From Polynucleobacter sp. MWH-Braz-FAM2G (GTDB lineage: Bacteria; Pseudomonadota; Gammaproteobacteria; Burkholderiales; Burkholderiaceae): a stretch of 64,000 nucleotides of DNA. Below, piece after piece: positions 19,339-28,299 of the stretch. A model generated the notes under the pieces. It was not told the DNA's origin, searched no databases, and saw only the letters and a program-made list of their open reading frames with translations. The stretch spans positions 248,001-312,000 of the forward strand of contig NZ_CP061300.1 of assembly GCF_018687635.1 (NCBI RefSeq), in the 5' to 3' direction. The stretch's first letter is position 1. Each line of letters starts with the position of its first letter. The position numbers and the translations under genes were made by a program.

Positions 19339-20811
19339 TTATAGGCCAATGCAAACATATTTCATCTCGAGGTATTCATCCATGCCAAAGACGCTGCCTT
19401 CGCGTCCAAGTCCTGATTGTTTGATGCCGCCAAAAGGCCCAACCTCATTAGAAATTAATCCGCTATTTACCCCAACGATGCCATATTCAAGGGCTTCGGC
19501 CACTTTCCAGATGCGACCGATATCTCGGCTATAGAAGTAGGATGCCAAACCAAATTGACTATTGTTAGCGAGCTTGATGACTTCTTCATCGCTTTCAAAA
19601 GGAATGATTGGTGCTACAGGACCAAATGTTTCCTCATAAGTAATCAGCATATCCTTAGTCACATTAGCCAAAATGGTTGGCTCATAGAAATTTTTGCCTT
19701 GGATTCTTGCTTTTCCGCCAGTAACTAATTTTGCACCTTTGCTAATCGCATCAGCAACATGCTTTTCTACTTTTTCAAGAGCAGCAGTTTCTATTAATGG
19801 GCCTTGGGTAATGCCAGACTCCATTCCATTGCCCACCTTAATAATAGAAAGCGCTTTGGTAAATTTTTCCACAAACAAATCGTGTACTTTTTTGTGAACA
19901 TAAAAACGGTTTGCGCAAACGCAGGTCTGGCCAGAGTTTCTGAATTTTGAAGCCATTGCTCCGGTGACGGCAGCATCAATATCTGCATCTTCAAACACAA
20001 TGAATGGTGCGTGACCACCAAGCTCTAAGGCTAGTTTTTTGACGGTTGGCGCACACTGCTCCATGAGAATACGACCCACCTCAGTTGAGCCTGTGAACGA
20101 TAGATGACGCACAGTTGGAGAAGCGCAAAGAGTTTTACCAATCGCAATGGATTGGCTTGCGTCAGCAGTCAAAATATTAATCACGCCGTCAGGGATACCA
20201 GCACGTTTTCCTAGCTCAGCTAAAGCTAAGGCGGATAAGGGGGTTAGTTCGGCGGGCTTAATGACAATCGTGCAGCCTGCTGCAAGCGCAGGCGCGATTT
20301 TGCGTGTGATCATAGCGATCGGAAAATTCCATGGCGTAATCGCTACACATACACCTATTGGTTGCTTTAAAACCATGAGGCGCTTATCGCTCCAGGTGCT
20401 TGCAAGGATGGAGCCCTCTACACGTTTTGCTTCTTCTGCAAACCACTCCACAAAAGATGCCCCATAGACTACTTCGCCCGCCGCTTCGGCTAAAGGCTTG
20501 CCTTGCTCGAGCGTCATGAGGGTTGCTAGGTCTTGGGTGTTTTCAATAATGAGATCAAACCATTTGCGCATGATTTGAGCGCGTTCTTTGGCCAATTTAT
20601 TGCGCCATGCTGGTAGTGCTTTTTCAGCAGCGGCGATGGCTAATTCAGCATCATGGGTTTCAAGGTTTGCTACAGCGGCAATGACATCGTCCGTCGCTGG
20701 ATTAGTCACTACGAATGAGTTTTTAGACTTTATCCATTTTCCATCAATAAAAGCCTCTTCTTTGAAAAGAGTGGCATCTTTTAATTGACTGCGAATATCT
20801 ACTGTACCCAT
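19339..20811 (-). CDS. gabD: NAD(P)-dependent succinate-semialdehyde dehydrogenase
   Basis: A 490-residue aldehyde dehydrogenase. AITPWNFPIAMITRKIAPAL marks the cofactor domain, and FTGSTEVGRIL the Rossmann turn. The general base glutamate is in KLALELGGHAPFIV near residue 262, and the catalytic cysteine is in RNSGQTCVCANRFYV near 300. The best match by length and these motifs is GabD, which oxidises succinate semialdehyde to succinate. Related aldehydes cannot be excluded. It stands alone, convergent with trmB. Confidence 0.88.
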   Translation of the reverse strand: MGTVDIRSQLKDATLFKEEAFIDGKWIKSKNSFVVTNPATDDVIAAVANLETHDAELAIAAAEKALPAWRNKLAKERAQIMRKWFDLIIENTQDLATLMTLEQGKPLAEAAGEVVYGASFVEWFAEEAKRVEGSILASTWSDKRLMVLKQPIGVCVAITPWNFPIAMITRKIAPALAAGCTIVIKPAELTPLSALALAELGKRAGIPDGVINILTADASQSIAIGKTLCASPTVRHLSFTGSTEVGRILMEQCAPTVKKLALELGGHAPFIVFEDADIDAAVTGAMASKFRNSGQTCVCANRFYVHKKVHDLFVEKFTKALSIIKVGNGMESGITQGPLIETAALEKVEKHVADAISKGAKLVTGGKARIQGKNFYEPTILANVTKDMLITYEETFGPVAPIIPFESDEEVIKLANNSQFGLASYFYSRDIGRIWKVAEALEYGIVGVNSGLISNEVGPFGGIKQSGLGREGSVFGMDEYLEMKYVCIGL

Positions 20812-20862
20812 GATTTTTTACCCCGATATAGATGAAAGTCATTTTATCCTTCAATGAGCAAG

Positions 20863-20895
20863 AAAGCCTCGAAGCTTTTAGGGCTTAGAGGCTTT
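20863..20895 (-). terminator. Possible intrinsic terminator after nusB
   Basis: An 8-bp inverted repeat, AAAGCCTC at 20863-20870 and GAGGCTTT at 20888-20895, lies between the nusB stop and the gabD start. Read on the minus strand it ends in a short pyrimidine tract (TTTCTT). The loop is long at 17 nt and the T tract is weak, so confidence is modest. Confidence 0.45.
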
Positions 20896-20922
20896 AGTTT
20901 TAGGCTGAAATTGAATCGTTAC

Positions 20923-21426
20923 TTAACTTGATTGGGTCTCCGCGGTACGTAACTTTTGCGCAAGTAGGTCTAAAACGCCATTGACGTACTTGTGGCCATC
21001 CGTGCCACCAAATGTTTTAGCCAGCTCTACCGCTTCATTGATGGCTACTTTGTAGGGAACCGAGAGGTCGACAGCTAGCTCATATACCCCTATGAGAAGT
21101 GCAGCATGCTCTACAGGGGAGAGTTCATTAATAGGACGATCTAAAGCCGGAGTGATGATGGCTTCTAATTCATCGGTACGGGCTAATACGCCGTCAAAAA
21201 TCCCCTGAAAGAGATCTAGTTGGCAACGACGAAATGCTGGGTCTTCAGCAAGCTGTTTAGCGATTGCAGCACTATTTGGGATGCTGCCAGCGCGCCGCAT
21301 CACTAAGCTTTGATAGACCCCTTGTAAGGCATACTCTCTGGCGCGACGCCGTGGGGTCAGTGAGCGTTTTGGAGCAGGCTTAGTTTCCTTGCTTGCCTGA
21401 GGGGTAGTATGGTTTTGGCTAGACAT
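20923..21426 (-). CDS. nusB: Transcription antitermination factor NusB
   Basis: A 167-residue NusB protein. An N-terminal Lys/Pro-rich tail of about 25 residues precedes the helical core: RRRAREYALQGVYQSL, then ELSPVEHAALLIGVYEL and the C-terminal VPYKVAINEAVELAKTFGGTDGHKYVNGVLD. It joins the rRNA antitermination complex with NusE (S10) on boxA RNA. It follows ribH by 5 bp, the usual ribH-nusB pairing. Confidence 0.95.
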   Translation of the reverse strand: MSSQNHTTPQASKETKPAPKRSLTPRRRAREYALQGVYQSLVMRRAGSIPNSAAIAKQLAEDPAFRRCQLDLFQGIFDGVLARTDELEAIITPALDRPINELSPVEHAALLIGVYELAVDLSVPYKVAINEAVELAKTFGGTDGHKYVNGVLDLLAQKLRTAETQSS

Positions 21427-21431
21427 GCAAA

Positions 21432-21944
21432 TTATTCTTCGCTCGAGTTAATTTCAATATCGATATCAGGGGTTAAGGCTAGAGCAAGATTCGCCATCTC
21501 CACCACAGCTTGAGCGCATTCAGCGCCTTTTACTTGAACGCGGGCATGAGCCTGCTCATCTGTGTCGCAAGTTAATACACCGTTAGCAATTGGTAATCCT
21601 GAATCAATTGAGATGCGGGTAATACCGGCAGCGGATTCATTGGAGACCAACTCAAAGTGATAAGTTTCGCCACGGATCACTGCTCCAAGAGCAACCAAGC
21701 CGTCAAACTCGCCAGTCTCTGCTAATTTTTGCAGGGCAAATGGAATCTCCAGTGCACCAGGGACAGTAACTAGCTTAATGTCCGCTTGCAAAACCCCAAG
21801 GGAAAGTAGTTCGTTAATGCAGGCATTGGTTAAGGCAACACAATGATCTTCATTGAAACGCGCTTGCACGATGCCTATACGTAGATCTTGACCATTTAGG
21901 TCTGCTTCAAGAACGCCTACAAAATCATTCGTTGAGTTGGTCAT
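21432..21944 (-). CDS. ribH: 6,7-dimethyl-8-ribityllumazine synthase
   Basis: A 170-residue lumazine synthase. [13 protein letters not shown] near residue 24, [11 protein letters not shown] near 60, GALEIPFA and then [20 protein letters not shown], with the active-site histidine in the latter, are all conserved. It joins the dihydroxybutanone phosphate made by RibB to the aminouracil from RibD. The order ribBX-ribH-nusB on the minus strand suggests one riboflavin operon. Confidence 0.95.
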   Translation of the reverse strand: MTNSTNDFVGVLEADLNGQDLRIGIVQARFNEDHCVALTNACINELLSLGVLQADIKLVTVPGALEIPFALQKLAETGEFDGLVALGAVIRGETYHFELVSNESAAGITRISIDSGLPIANGVLTCDTDEQAHARVQVKGAECAQAVVEMANLALALTPDIDIEINSSEE

Positions 21945-21980
21945 GTCAATTTTCTTAAAAATTATTTAGATCTGTGAGAT

Positions 21981-23111
21981 TTAAGGGGTGTAAGGTTTGT
22001 AACCTGTAACTTCGAGCTTATAGCCAGATAGACTTGGTACAGGACTTGGATTAGCAAGTAAGCGCATTTTGCCTACGCCAATATCTTTTAAGATTTGTGC
22101 GCCTATGCCATAACTTCTGAAATCTGTTTTTCTGGTTAGCGGTTTCTTAGCCTCATCTTGCGACTGATTCAGTTTTTGAAACTGGACTAACCAATCTTGA
22201 CCATTGGGGGCGGCGATGCCAGATGCGTTGAGGAGCACTGCTACCCCAGCAGGCGAAGAGGCAATTTGCTCTAGAGCTTTTGCCAGCGGCCAAGAATGAG
22301 TACTCACATTCGAATCCAGAAAATCTAATACGGTAACTGGCTCATGAACACGCACCAATGTTTCTTGGGTCTCAGAAGGTTTGCCGTGAATGAGAGCGAC
22401 GTGCATGCAAGAGCTCGGAGTGTCGCGATAAACGATGCCTTGGAATTTTCCCCAGGGTGTAATGAATTCGCGAGAACCTTCACGAACCACAATGCTTTCA
22501 TTTTGGCTGCGGTACTGAATCAGGTCGGCGATACTGCCAATTTTTAGTTGGTGCTCTTTTGCAAACTCTAGAAGATCAGGAAGGCGAGCCATACTGCCAT
22601 CATCTTTCATGATTTCGCAAATGACCGAAGTGGGTGAACATCCAGCCATGGCAGCTAAATCGCATCCTGCCTCTGTATGTCCCGATCGAATTAATACGCC
22701 GCCTGGTTGAGCCATCAATGGAAAAATATGACCAGGTTGAACTAAATCATTTGGTTTAGCATTTGGTGCAACTGCTGTTTTGATAGTCAATGCACGATCT
22801 GCAGCTGAGATGCCTGTAGTCACTCCGCTAGCCGCCTCAATAGACACCGTGAAATTGGTTCCCATCGATGTGCCGTTATCTCTCACCATTAGGGGGAGAT
22901 TTAGTTGTTGGCAGCGCTCACGAGTTAAGGTTAAGCAGATGAGTCCACGACCATGTTTTGCCATGAAATTTACGGCATCTGCAGTCACATGATCAGCCGC
23001 CAAGACTAAATCGCCCTCGTTTTCGCGATCTTCTTCATCCACGAGGATCACCATTTTGCCGGCACGGAGCTCAGCAATAATTTCTTCGGTGGAGGCAAGG
23101 TTATTTGGCAT
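21981..23111 (-). CDS. ribB: RibB 3,4-dihydroxy-2-butanone-4-phosphate synthase with degenerate RibA domain (RibBX type)
   Basis: A 376-residue two-domain protein. The N-terminal domain keeps the RibB motifs DEEDRENEGDLV near residue 25 and RSGHTEAGCDLA near 140, so ribulose 5-phosphate conversion is expected. The C-terminal part aligns in outline with GTP cyclohydrolase II (it retains YGIGAQILKDIGV) but lacks the three zinc-binding cysteines: the usual C-x10-C-x-C area reads VTVLDFLDSNVSTHSWP. GTP cyclohydrolase II activity is therefore unlikely, and a separate ribA is expected elsewhere. Such RibBX hybrids are known in proteobacteria. Confidence 0.88.
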   Translation of the reverse strand: MPNNLASTEEIIAELRAGKMVILVDEEDRENEGDLVLAADHVTADAVNFMAKHGRGLICLTLTRERCQQLNLPLMVRDNGTSMGTNFTVSIEAASGVTTGISAADRALTIKTAVAPNAKPNDLVQPGHIFPLMAQPGGVLIRSGHTEAGCDLAAMAGCSPTSVICEIMKDDGSMARLPDLLEFAKEHQLKIGSIADLIQYRSQNESIVVREGSREFITPWGKFQGIVYRDTPSSCMHVALIHGKPSETQETLVRVHEPVTVLDFLDSNVSTHSWPLAKALEQIASSPAGVAVLLNASGIAAPNGQDWLVQFQKLNQSQDEAKKPLTRKTDFRSYGIGAQILKDIGVGKMRLLANPSPVPSLSGYKLEVTGYKPYTP

Positions 23112-23233
23112 AGCCCTCTATTTTAAGCGCAGGAACGACTTGTTGTTCGCTACTACCCCAATATCGCAAATTTCTGACAGTAAGAGCTTTGGAGAGGAGT
23201 TTTGAGAATGAACTCTACCGTTGAAAATAAGGC

Positions 23234-23563
23234 ATGTCAGATCAAAAACCCCTTAATGGAAGTTTCATGGCTATAAATAGCCAGGGTTTCATTTTGCTTG
23301 AGGTTTTGGTGGCTATGAGCATGATTTTGGGGGTTTGGATTGCATCGGTGGGTATTTATCACCGCTTAGCTTTCAACCTGGTAAAGCAAGAAAGCAAAAG
23401 GTCGCAACTCAGAAAGGAAATGGATACCTTTGAAATACAAGAACAAGTTAGGGCTAATCTTGATTTATCTATCAAAGGTCTAAGCAATGACATTGCTCGA
23501 GTGTCTGATCGGAATCGCTCTATGCGCACTGCTACTCAATCCATTATTAAGAACAAGCGCTGA
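23234..23563 (+). CDS. Type IV pilin-like minor prepilin (PilV-like)
   Basis: A 109-residue protein with a prepilin peptidase site: the leader ends in AINSQG and the mature part begins FILLEVLVAMSMI, with the conserved glutamate at position +5. The start could be the ATG at 23234 or the one at 23267, which would leave a 7-residue leader. The rest is short and charged. It is the first gene of a four-gene set of minor pilin-like proteins and overlaps the next by 77 bp in another frame. Confidence 0.72.
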   Translation: MSDQKPLNGSFMAINSQGFILLEVLVAMSMILGVWIASVGIYHRLAFNLVKQESKRSQLRKEMDTFEIQEQVRANLDLSIKGLSNDIARVSDRNRSMRTATQSIIKNKR

Positions 23564-24140
23564 TTTGGTTATCAAACAAATTGAATATGAAAAAACACAG
23601 GCACTGATTTCAGAAGCAGATCGCGCTTTTGAATTGATTGGTCGTGCCATTCGTATAGCGGGCTATCAAAACTTGAAACCCTCAGAATCATTGAAGTCTA
23701 CTTCAGGATCTAAAGAATCAAGCGTTGATTCATACCTGCAAATACAAAAGGGAGGGGGATATAAAAATTCTGATTCACTTACTATTCAATACGAATTATC
23801 AAATGGCGTTGACTATGATTGTATTGGCAATGTAATTACTAAGGAGCGCACTAGGAATCATTTGGCACTCCAAGGATTTTTAGTAAATCATCAAGCAGGA
23901 ATTCCAAAAGGACAAAAAGTAAATGGTGGTTCACTGATATGTCAATCGCTTGATCGTCAGGGAAAAATCCAAAACACTAGTTTAATGAATGGCATCAATG
24001 GGTTTTTTATTGAAGAAGTAAGCCCCCCGCAGGCCCAATCAGTCAAAGGTCAGAAGCTCTTTAGGATTAAGTTAAAAATGACCGATGGAGCAAAGTTAAA
24101 TCTAGACTTTGAGCGCAGTTTTTCAACCCGGAATCTCTGA
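23487..24140 (+). CDS. Minor pilin-like protein (PilW-like) without leader peptide
   Basis: A 217-residue protein whose first residues, MTLLECLIGIALCALLLNP, are the hydrophobic start of a mature type IV pilin. A TAA stop lies two codons upstream, so no leader peptide or -1 glycine is encoded in frame. GRAIRIAGYQNL and a late region ending LKMTDGAKLNLDFERSF resemble PilW-type proteins. The 77-bp overlap with the PilV-like gene and the missing leader are odd: it may be translated leaderless, or a sequence error or old frameshift has removed the leader. Confidence 0.62.
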   Translation: MTLLECLIGIALCALLLNPLLRTSADLVIKQIEYEKTQALISEADRAFELIGRAIRIAGYQNLKPSESLKSTSGSKESSVDSYLQIQKGGGYKNSDSLTIQYELSNGVDYDCIGNVITKERTRNHLALQGFLVNHQAGIPKGQKVNGGSLICQSLDRQGKIQNTSLMNGINGFFIEEVSPPQAQSVKGQKLFRIKLKMTDGAKLNLDFERSFSTRNL

Positions 24141-24469
24141 TGATTTTAGCGTGGGTAATTTCACTGCTATTGTTATGTACTGCCTTAGTCGCGCATTTAG
24201 AGAGGCTAAATGCAATACGCATAGTAGAAGTAGAAACGTTGACAGTAGCTCAGCAACATTTCATCGCTGCAGAAAAAGCTGTGCTTGAATGCGAACAAAA
24301 CATTACTGCGCTCTCTAATCTAAAAGAGAATAGTTGTTTTGTTCAGCCCGCAGGAAAAAATCGTTGGCTTATCTCTAGTAAAGAAAAGCCAACGATTCAG
24401 ATTGGTGTTGTCATAGATGATAAGACGGGTATAGCTAGACGTTTCAATTGGCGCCAAGCATTTGATTAA
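24140..24469 (+). CDS. PilX-like small membrane-anchored protein, leaderless
   Basis: A 109-residue protein starting directly with a membrane segment (ILAWVISLLLLCTALVAHL) followed by QQHFIAAEKAVLECEQNI, which recalls the PilX AAE motif after the transmembrane helix. Its ATG overlaps the preceding stop (TGATG). Upstream in frame there is no ATG, GTG or TTG before a stop, so it too lacks a leader. Function is inferred only from position and the AAE-like motif. Confidence 0.55.
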   Translation: MILAWVISLLLLCTALVAHLERLNAIRIVEVETLTVAQQHFIAAEKAVLECEQNITALSNLKENSCFVQPAGKNRWLISSKEKPTIQIGVVIDDKTGIARRFNWRQAFD

Positions 24470-25031
24470 AAGCCAAAACTCAAGCTCAATTCGGCAATTA
24501 GGTTTTAGTTTGCTAGAGCTTATGGCGGTAATCTTAATTATTGCGATTATGGCCATGATGACTATGCCATTATTGCAAGAGCAAATCGCCGCTCGAGAAG
24601 TGGAAACGATTGCTAGAAGATTTATTGCTCATGCTCAGTTTGCCCGTCAACAAGCTCTATATTTGGGTCAATCGGCGCATATCGTGCCTAGATCCCAAGA
24701 TCAATGGGAAGCTGGATGGATTGTTCAAAGTGGATGTATTGGGAAGTCGGTAAAAGCAGCGTGTACTAGCAGGCAATGGTTCTCACAGGCGAGCATTGAA
24801 CCCGTTTACTTTAAGGGCGGAGGTAAGCAATTTATTGATCCAAACTCAGGCAAAAAGGGGATCCTTTTTAATGCGGCGGGAGCGGCTAAAACGGCTCATG
24901 GTGGATTTGTGGCCAATCGCTTAATTTTGGGCCACCTGAGAGTTCCTAGCATAGAGCGCCAAATGATTTTGGGTAGTGGAGGGCGTTGGCGCATCTGTAA
25001 TCCAGCATCTGATGCGAAGCGTTGCCATTGA
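24462..25031 (+). CDS. GspH/FimT-like pseudopilin
   Basis: A 189-residue protein with a complete prepilin signature: leader ending IRQLG, then FSLLELMAVILIIAIMAMM. It continues with the GspH/FimT pattern ARRFIAHAQFARQQAL. A TTG at 24462 is the only start that keeps a full leader, and it overlaps the PilX-like stop. The C-terminus ends GGRWRICNPASDAKRCH. It overlaps the annotated upstream end of ribD only if the long ribD frame is used. Confidence 0.76.
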   Translation: MIKSQNSSSIRQLGFSLLELMAVILIIAIMAMMTMPLLQEQIAAREVETIARRFIAHAQFARQQALYLGQSAHIVPRSQDQWEAGWIVQSGCIGKSVKAACTSRQWFSQASIEPVYFKGGGKQFIDPNSGKKGILFNAAGAAKTAHGGFVANRLILGHLRVPSIERQMILGSGGRWRICNPASDAKRCH

Positions 25032-25048
25032 ATGGTTTAATAGACCCT

Positions 25049-26167
25049 ATGTATAACGCAGCTGACCATCAGTTCATGGGCGAGGCCTTGGCCGAGGCTC
25101 AAAAAGCACTCTACCTATCAAATCCTAACCCTAGAGTGGGTTGCGTGATTGTTAAGGGCGGTCAAGTGATTGGTAAGGGGTTTACTCAAAGGGTTGGGGG
25201 TGCTCACGCAGAGGTGCAGGCCCTAAGTCACGCAAAAGCTCTTGGTAATGATGTAGCCGGTTCAACCATCTATGCGACCCTTGAACCATGTAGTCATACT
25301 GGAAGAACACCGCCTTGTGTTGATGCCTTGATCGAGGCAAAACCTGCTACCGTATTTGTTGCCATGTCTGACCCTAATCCCTTAGTCGCTGGCAAAGGCT
25401 TAGAGCGCTTAAAAGCGGCTGGAATCAAGGCTCATTGTGGTCTGATGGAGTTGGAGGCGCGTGCACTAAACCCAGGTTTTATTTCTAGGATGACACGAGG
25501 ACTACCTTGGGTGCGCATGAAAATTGCCGCAAGCTTGGATGGCAAAACGGCTTTGCCTGATGGTCGCAGTCAGTGGATCACAGGACCACTTGCAAGAGCG
25601 GATGGGCATCATTGGCGTGCGCAAGCGTGCGCCATTCTAACGGGAGTGGGTACTGTCAAAGAAGACGATCCCAGTCTAAATGTTCGGGATGTGCAAACTG
25701 AGCGTCAGCCTTGGCGTGTCATTGTGGATTCGAAATTAGAAACGCCATTGACTGCAAAAATTCTAAAAAATGTAGAACAATCTGGTGTCATCATTGTTTG
25801 CGCCAATCTAGAAAGCCCTGAAATCGAGCTGAAGGCTAAGGCATTAAGAGAGAGGGGGGTAGAGGTGATTGCAATGGCAAATGCATTTAGCAAAGTCGAC
25901 CTTCCTCAATTATTTTCTTATCTCGCAAAAGATCGTGAAATGAATGAGATTCATGTTGAGGCGGGTTTTAAGTTGAATGGCTCTTTACTTCGAGAAAATT
26001 GCGTAGATGAACTTCTGTTGTATTACGCACCATTTTTTATGGGTGAAGGTATTGGTATGGCCAATATCAACCCTTTAAGCTCTTTAAATAACAGACAAGA
26101 TTGGAAACCTATTGATCAAACCCTGTTTGGATCTGATCTTCGAATGCGTTTAATTAAAAATAGTTAA
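25049..26167 (+). CDS. ribD: Bifunctional deaminase/reductase RibD
   Basis: A 372-residue two-domain riboflavin enzyme. The deaminase domain has the zinc ligands in GAHAEVQAL (H53, E55) and EPCSHTGRTPPC (C81, C90). The reductase domain follows, with RMKIAASLDGKTALPDG, ILTGVGTVKEDDPSLNVR and NEIHVEAGFKLNGSLL. It deaminates and reduces the pyrimidine made from GTP. The ATG at 25049 is preferred over a TTG at 25022 because it starts the usual N-terminus. ribE follows 17 bp later. Confidence 0.94.
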   Translation: MYNAADHQFMGEALAEAQKALYLSNPNPRVGCVIVKGGQVIGKGFTQRVGGAHAEVQALSHAKALGNDVAGSTIYATLEPCSHTGRTPPCVDALIEAKPATVFVAMSDPNPLVAGKGLERLKAAGIKAHCGLMELEARALNPGFISRMTRGLPWVRMKIAASLDGKTALPDGRSQWITGPLARADGHHWRAQACAILTGVGTVKEDDPSLNVRDVQTERQPWRVIVDSKLETPLTAKILKNVEQSGVIIVCANLESPEIELKAKALRERGVEVIAMANAFSKVDLPQLFSYLAKDREMNEIHVEAGFKLNGSLLRENCVDELLLYYAPFFMGEGIGMANINPLSSLNNRQDWKPIDQTLFGSDLRMRLIKNS

Positions 26168-26184
26168 GAACTAAAATCCCGCTT

Positions 26185-26802
26185 ATGTTTACTGGAATCA
26201 TTACTGCAGTTGGTCAAATTAAAAGCACTCAAGTAAAGGGTGATGGCCTGCATTTGGAGGTTGAAGTACCTGCGGGTTATTTAGATGATGTTGCCTTAGG
26301 CGACAGCATTGCTATTCAGGGTGCTTGCATGACAGCAACTCAACTGAATGACTCTAGTTTTTCTTTGGACATTTCACGAGAGTCACTCAATAAAACGGTT
26401 GGCCTAGATAAAGTCGGACCGGTTAACCTTGAAAAAGCCATGCGCTTGAATGATCGTTTGGGCGGGCATTTAGTTAGCGGACATGTAGATGGCGTTGGTA
26501 AGGTTGCGCATTTTGCTCAAGTAGCGAATGATGCTTATGGATCTTGGTTGCTTCGTATTGAGGCGCCAAAAGAGTTAGCTCAGTACCTAGCTTATAAAGG
26601 CTCTATTGTTGTCAATGGAGTATCACTCACAGTCAATCAAACTGAGGACACACCAATTTCATGCATTATTGATATCAACATCATTCCACATACTTTGCAG
26701 AACACAACACTAGGTAATTTAAAGGTAGGTGATGCTGTGAATCTAGAAGTGGACCTTATCGCACGCTACGTTGCGAGAATGATGGAAGTGCAGCCAAAAT
26801 AA
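26185..26802 (+). CDS. ribE: Riboflavin synthase, alpha chain
   Basis: A 205-residue protein made of two lumazine-binding repeats. The first opens MFTGIITAVGQI, with SIAIQGACMTAT. The second has GHLVSGHVDGVGKVAHF near residue 90-108 and VVNGVSLTVNQ. The duplicated layout is diagnostic for riboflavin synthase, which dismutates two lumazines into riboflavin. It ends six bases from the convergent queC. Confidence 0.95.
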   Translation: MFTGIITAVGQIKSTQVKGDGLHLEVEVPAGYLDDVALGDSIAIQGACMTATQLNDSSFSLDISRESLNKTVGLDKVGPVNLEKAMRLNDRLGGHLVSGHVDGVGKVAHFAQVANDAYGSWLLRIEAPKELAQYLAYKGSIVVNGVSLTVNQTEDTPISCIIDINIIPHTLQNTTLGNLKVGDAVNLEVDLIARYVARMMEVQPK

Positions 26803-26808
26803 TTTGAA

Positions 26809-27549
26809 TTACTTTTTTTGATAGCGAGTAGGATCACTCACATTAGCTTGTTTAAAGCCCGCTTGCCTTAAGCGACAAGATTCGCACTCACCACACGCCT
26901 CACCTAGGTCATTTGCTTGGTAGCAAGAAACGGTTTGCGAGTAATCAACGCCTAAAGTGTTTCCTAGTTGAATGATTTCTGCTTTAGTAAGGTTAATAAT
27001 GGGTGCGTGCACCCTAAAGCGATTCGAATCATTAATGGCCTCTACACCAGCTTTAGTTGCAAGATTAGCCATCTGCTCAAATGAGGCAACATACTCTGGG
27101 CGACAGTCTGGATAGCCTGAATAATCCACCGAATTTGCGCCATAAAAAATATCAAGACCACCCAAGGATTCAGCCCAGCCTAATGCGAGGGATAGCAGAA
27201 TCGTATTGCGTGCAGGCACATAAGTAATTGGAATCTCTTGATCATTGCTTGGGGTGGTGGGAACTGCAATAGATGAATCAGTTAGCGCTGATCCACCAAA
27301 TCTTGTAAGGTCTAAGTTCACCACTTCGTGACGAGCCACCCCAATTTGTTTTGCAATATGTTTGGCTGCCGCTAGCTCTGATGAGTGGCGTTGACCGTAG
27401 CCTACTGAAAGGGCATAAGGCGTGTATCCCAGATCTTTCGCCAAGGCCAGAACAGTGGTTGAGTCGAGTCCACCAGAAAACAGAATGACTGCAGGGGCTC
27501 CAGGCTTGCGAGGGGCAAGTGATGTAAATGCTGCAGACAAATCGGGCAT
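26809..27549 (-). CDS. queC: 7-cyano-7-deazaguanine synthase
   Basis: A 246-residue PP-loop ATPase. The loop [11 protein letters not shown] is at residues 22-32, [14 protein letters not shown] follows, and the C-terminal zinc site is a cysteine cluster in [17 protein letters not shown]. It converts carboxydeazaguanine to preQ0 for queuosine in tRNA. It lies directly behind cpoB at the end of the Tol-Pal cluster, an arrangement common in betaproteobacteria. Confidence 0.95.
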   Translation of the reverse strand: MPDLSAAFTSLAPRKPGAPAVILFSGGLDSTTVLALAKDLGYTPYALSVGYGQRHSSELAAAKHIAKQIGVARHEVVNLDLTRFGGSALTDSSIAVPTTPSNDQEIPITYVPARNTILLSLALGWAESLGGLDIFYGANSVDYSGYPDCRPEYVASFEQMANLATKAGVEAINDSNRFRVHAPIINLTKAEIIQLGNTLGVDYSQTVSCYQANDLGEACGECESCRLRQAGFKQANVSDPTRYQKK

Positions 27550-27567
27550 GGGTTATTTATTGCTAAA

Positions 27568-28299
27568 TTATTTTGTACTACTCATCAACTGCTGCGCTTC
27601 TTTAGCGGCTTCAGTGTCTGGATATTTGGCAATGATTTCGCTAAATGTTTTTTTGGCCGCTGTTTTGTTGCCACTTTCTAATTGAGAATTTCCCAAAGTC
27701 ACCATGGCTGCAGATATCCGTGGATGATTTGGATAAAGCTTAATTAGACGCTGGAGTTGACTGATAGCACCTGCATAATCCTTGCTAGCGTATTTGCTAT
27801 TACCGCCCCAATACAGCGCGAGAGGTAAATAGGGGCTACTGGAATATTTGGCTACGAAAGCAGAAAAAGCCTGATCAGCCTTTTTTAAATTACCTGCCTG
27901 AAATGCTTTTAATGCATCGTCATAAGCTTTCTTTTCGCCAGGCTGTACTGTGCCACTCACGCCCTCAATGGTGATGGTGCGTGGTTCAAAATTACCCAAG
28001 CGTGTATCAAGATCTTGGTAGTACGTTTTTTGGCTGGCGTTGATATCTTCGCCTTGCTTTTCAAGTTCTTCTACTTTGCCGCGTAGCTCGGCATTCTCGG
28101 CTTTGAGCTTATCTATTTGTCCTTGTAATTCCAGCTGGGTCGTAGCTAAGGACTTACGCAGATCCAAAATAGCCTTGCGTGCTTCATCGTCAGAGAAAAG
28201 AGCCCAAGCGCTGGTTGATGTACTTAAGCAAATTAGGGTGGCACTTAAACAAAACGCTCGTGAGAGCGTTTGTTTGATTGAGCTTGAAGACATCATCAT
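27568..28299 (-). CDS. cpoB: Cell division coordinator CpoB (YbgF)
   Basis: A 243-residue periplasmic protein with a signal peptide ending near ALFSDD at about residue 33. A coiled coil covers about residues 50-90 (QLELQGQIDKLKAENAEL), and the C-terminal half carries TPR units such as AYDDALKAFQAGNLKKADQ. CpoB links Tol-Pal to PBP1B and septal wall synthesis. Its ATG directly follows the pal stop, so the two are probably co-translated. Confidence 0.92.
   Translation of the reverse strand: MMMSSSSIKQTLSRAFCLSATLICLSTSTSAWALFSDDEARKAILDLRKSLATTQLELQGQIDKLKAENAELRGKVEELEKQGEDINASQKTYYQDLDTRLGNFEPRTITIEGVSGTVQPGEKKAYDDALKAFQAGNLKKADQAFSAFVAKYSSSPYLPLALYWGGNSKYASKDYAGAISQLQRLIKLYPNHPRISAAMVTLGNSQLESGNKTAAKKTFSEIIAKYPDTEAAKEAQQLMSSTK

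Noticed and set aside
23112..23233. FMN riboswitch upstream of ribBX
   Set aside because: The 122-bp gap lacks the conserved RFN-element blocks; no such structure could be drawn by eye.
23470..23563. Single-base frameshift fusing the PilV-like and PilW-like genes
   Set aside because: Removing one A at 23482-23483 would join the frames, but the joined protein would carry two pilin starts and a -1 residue that is not glycine. Overlapping genes explain the sequence as well, so it is recorded only as an alternative to check.
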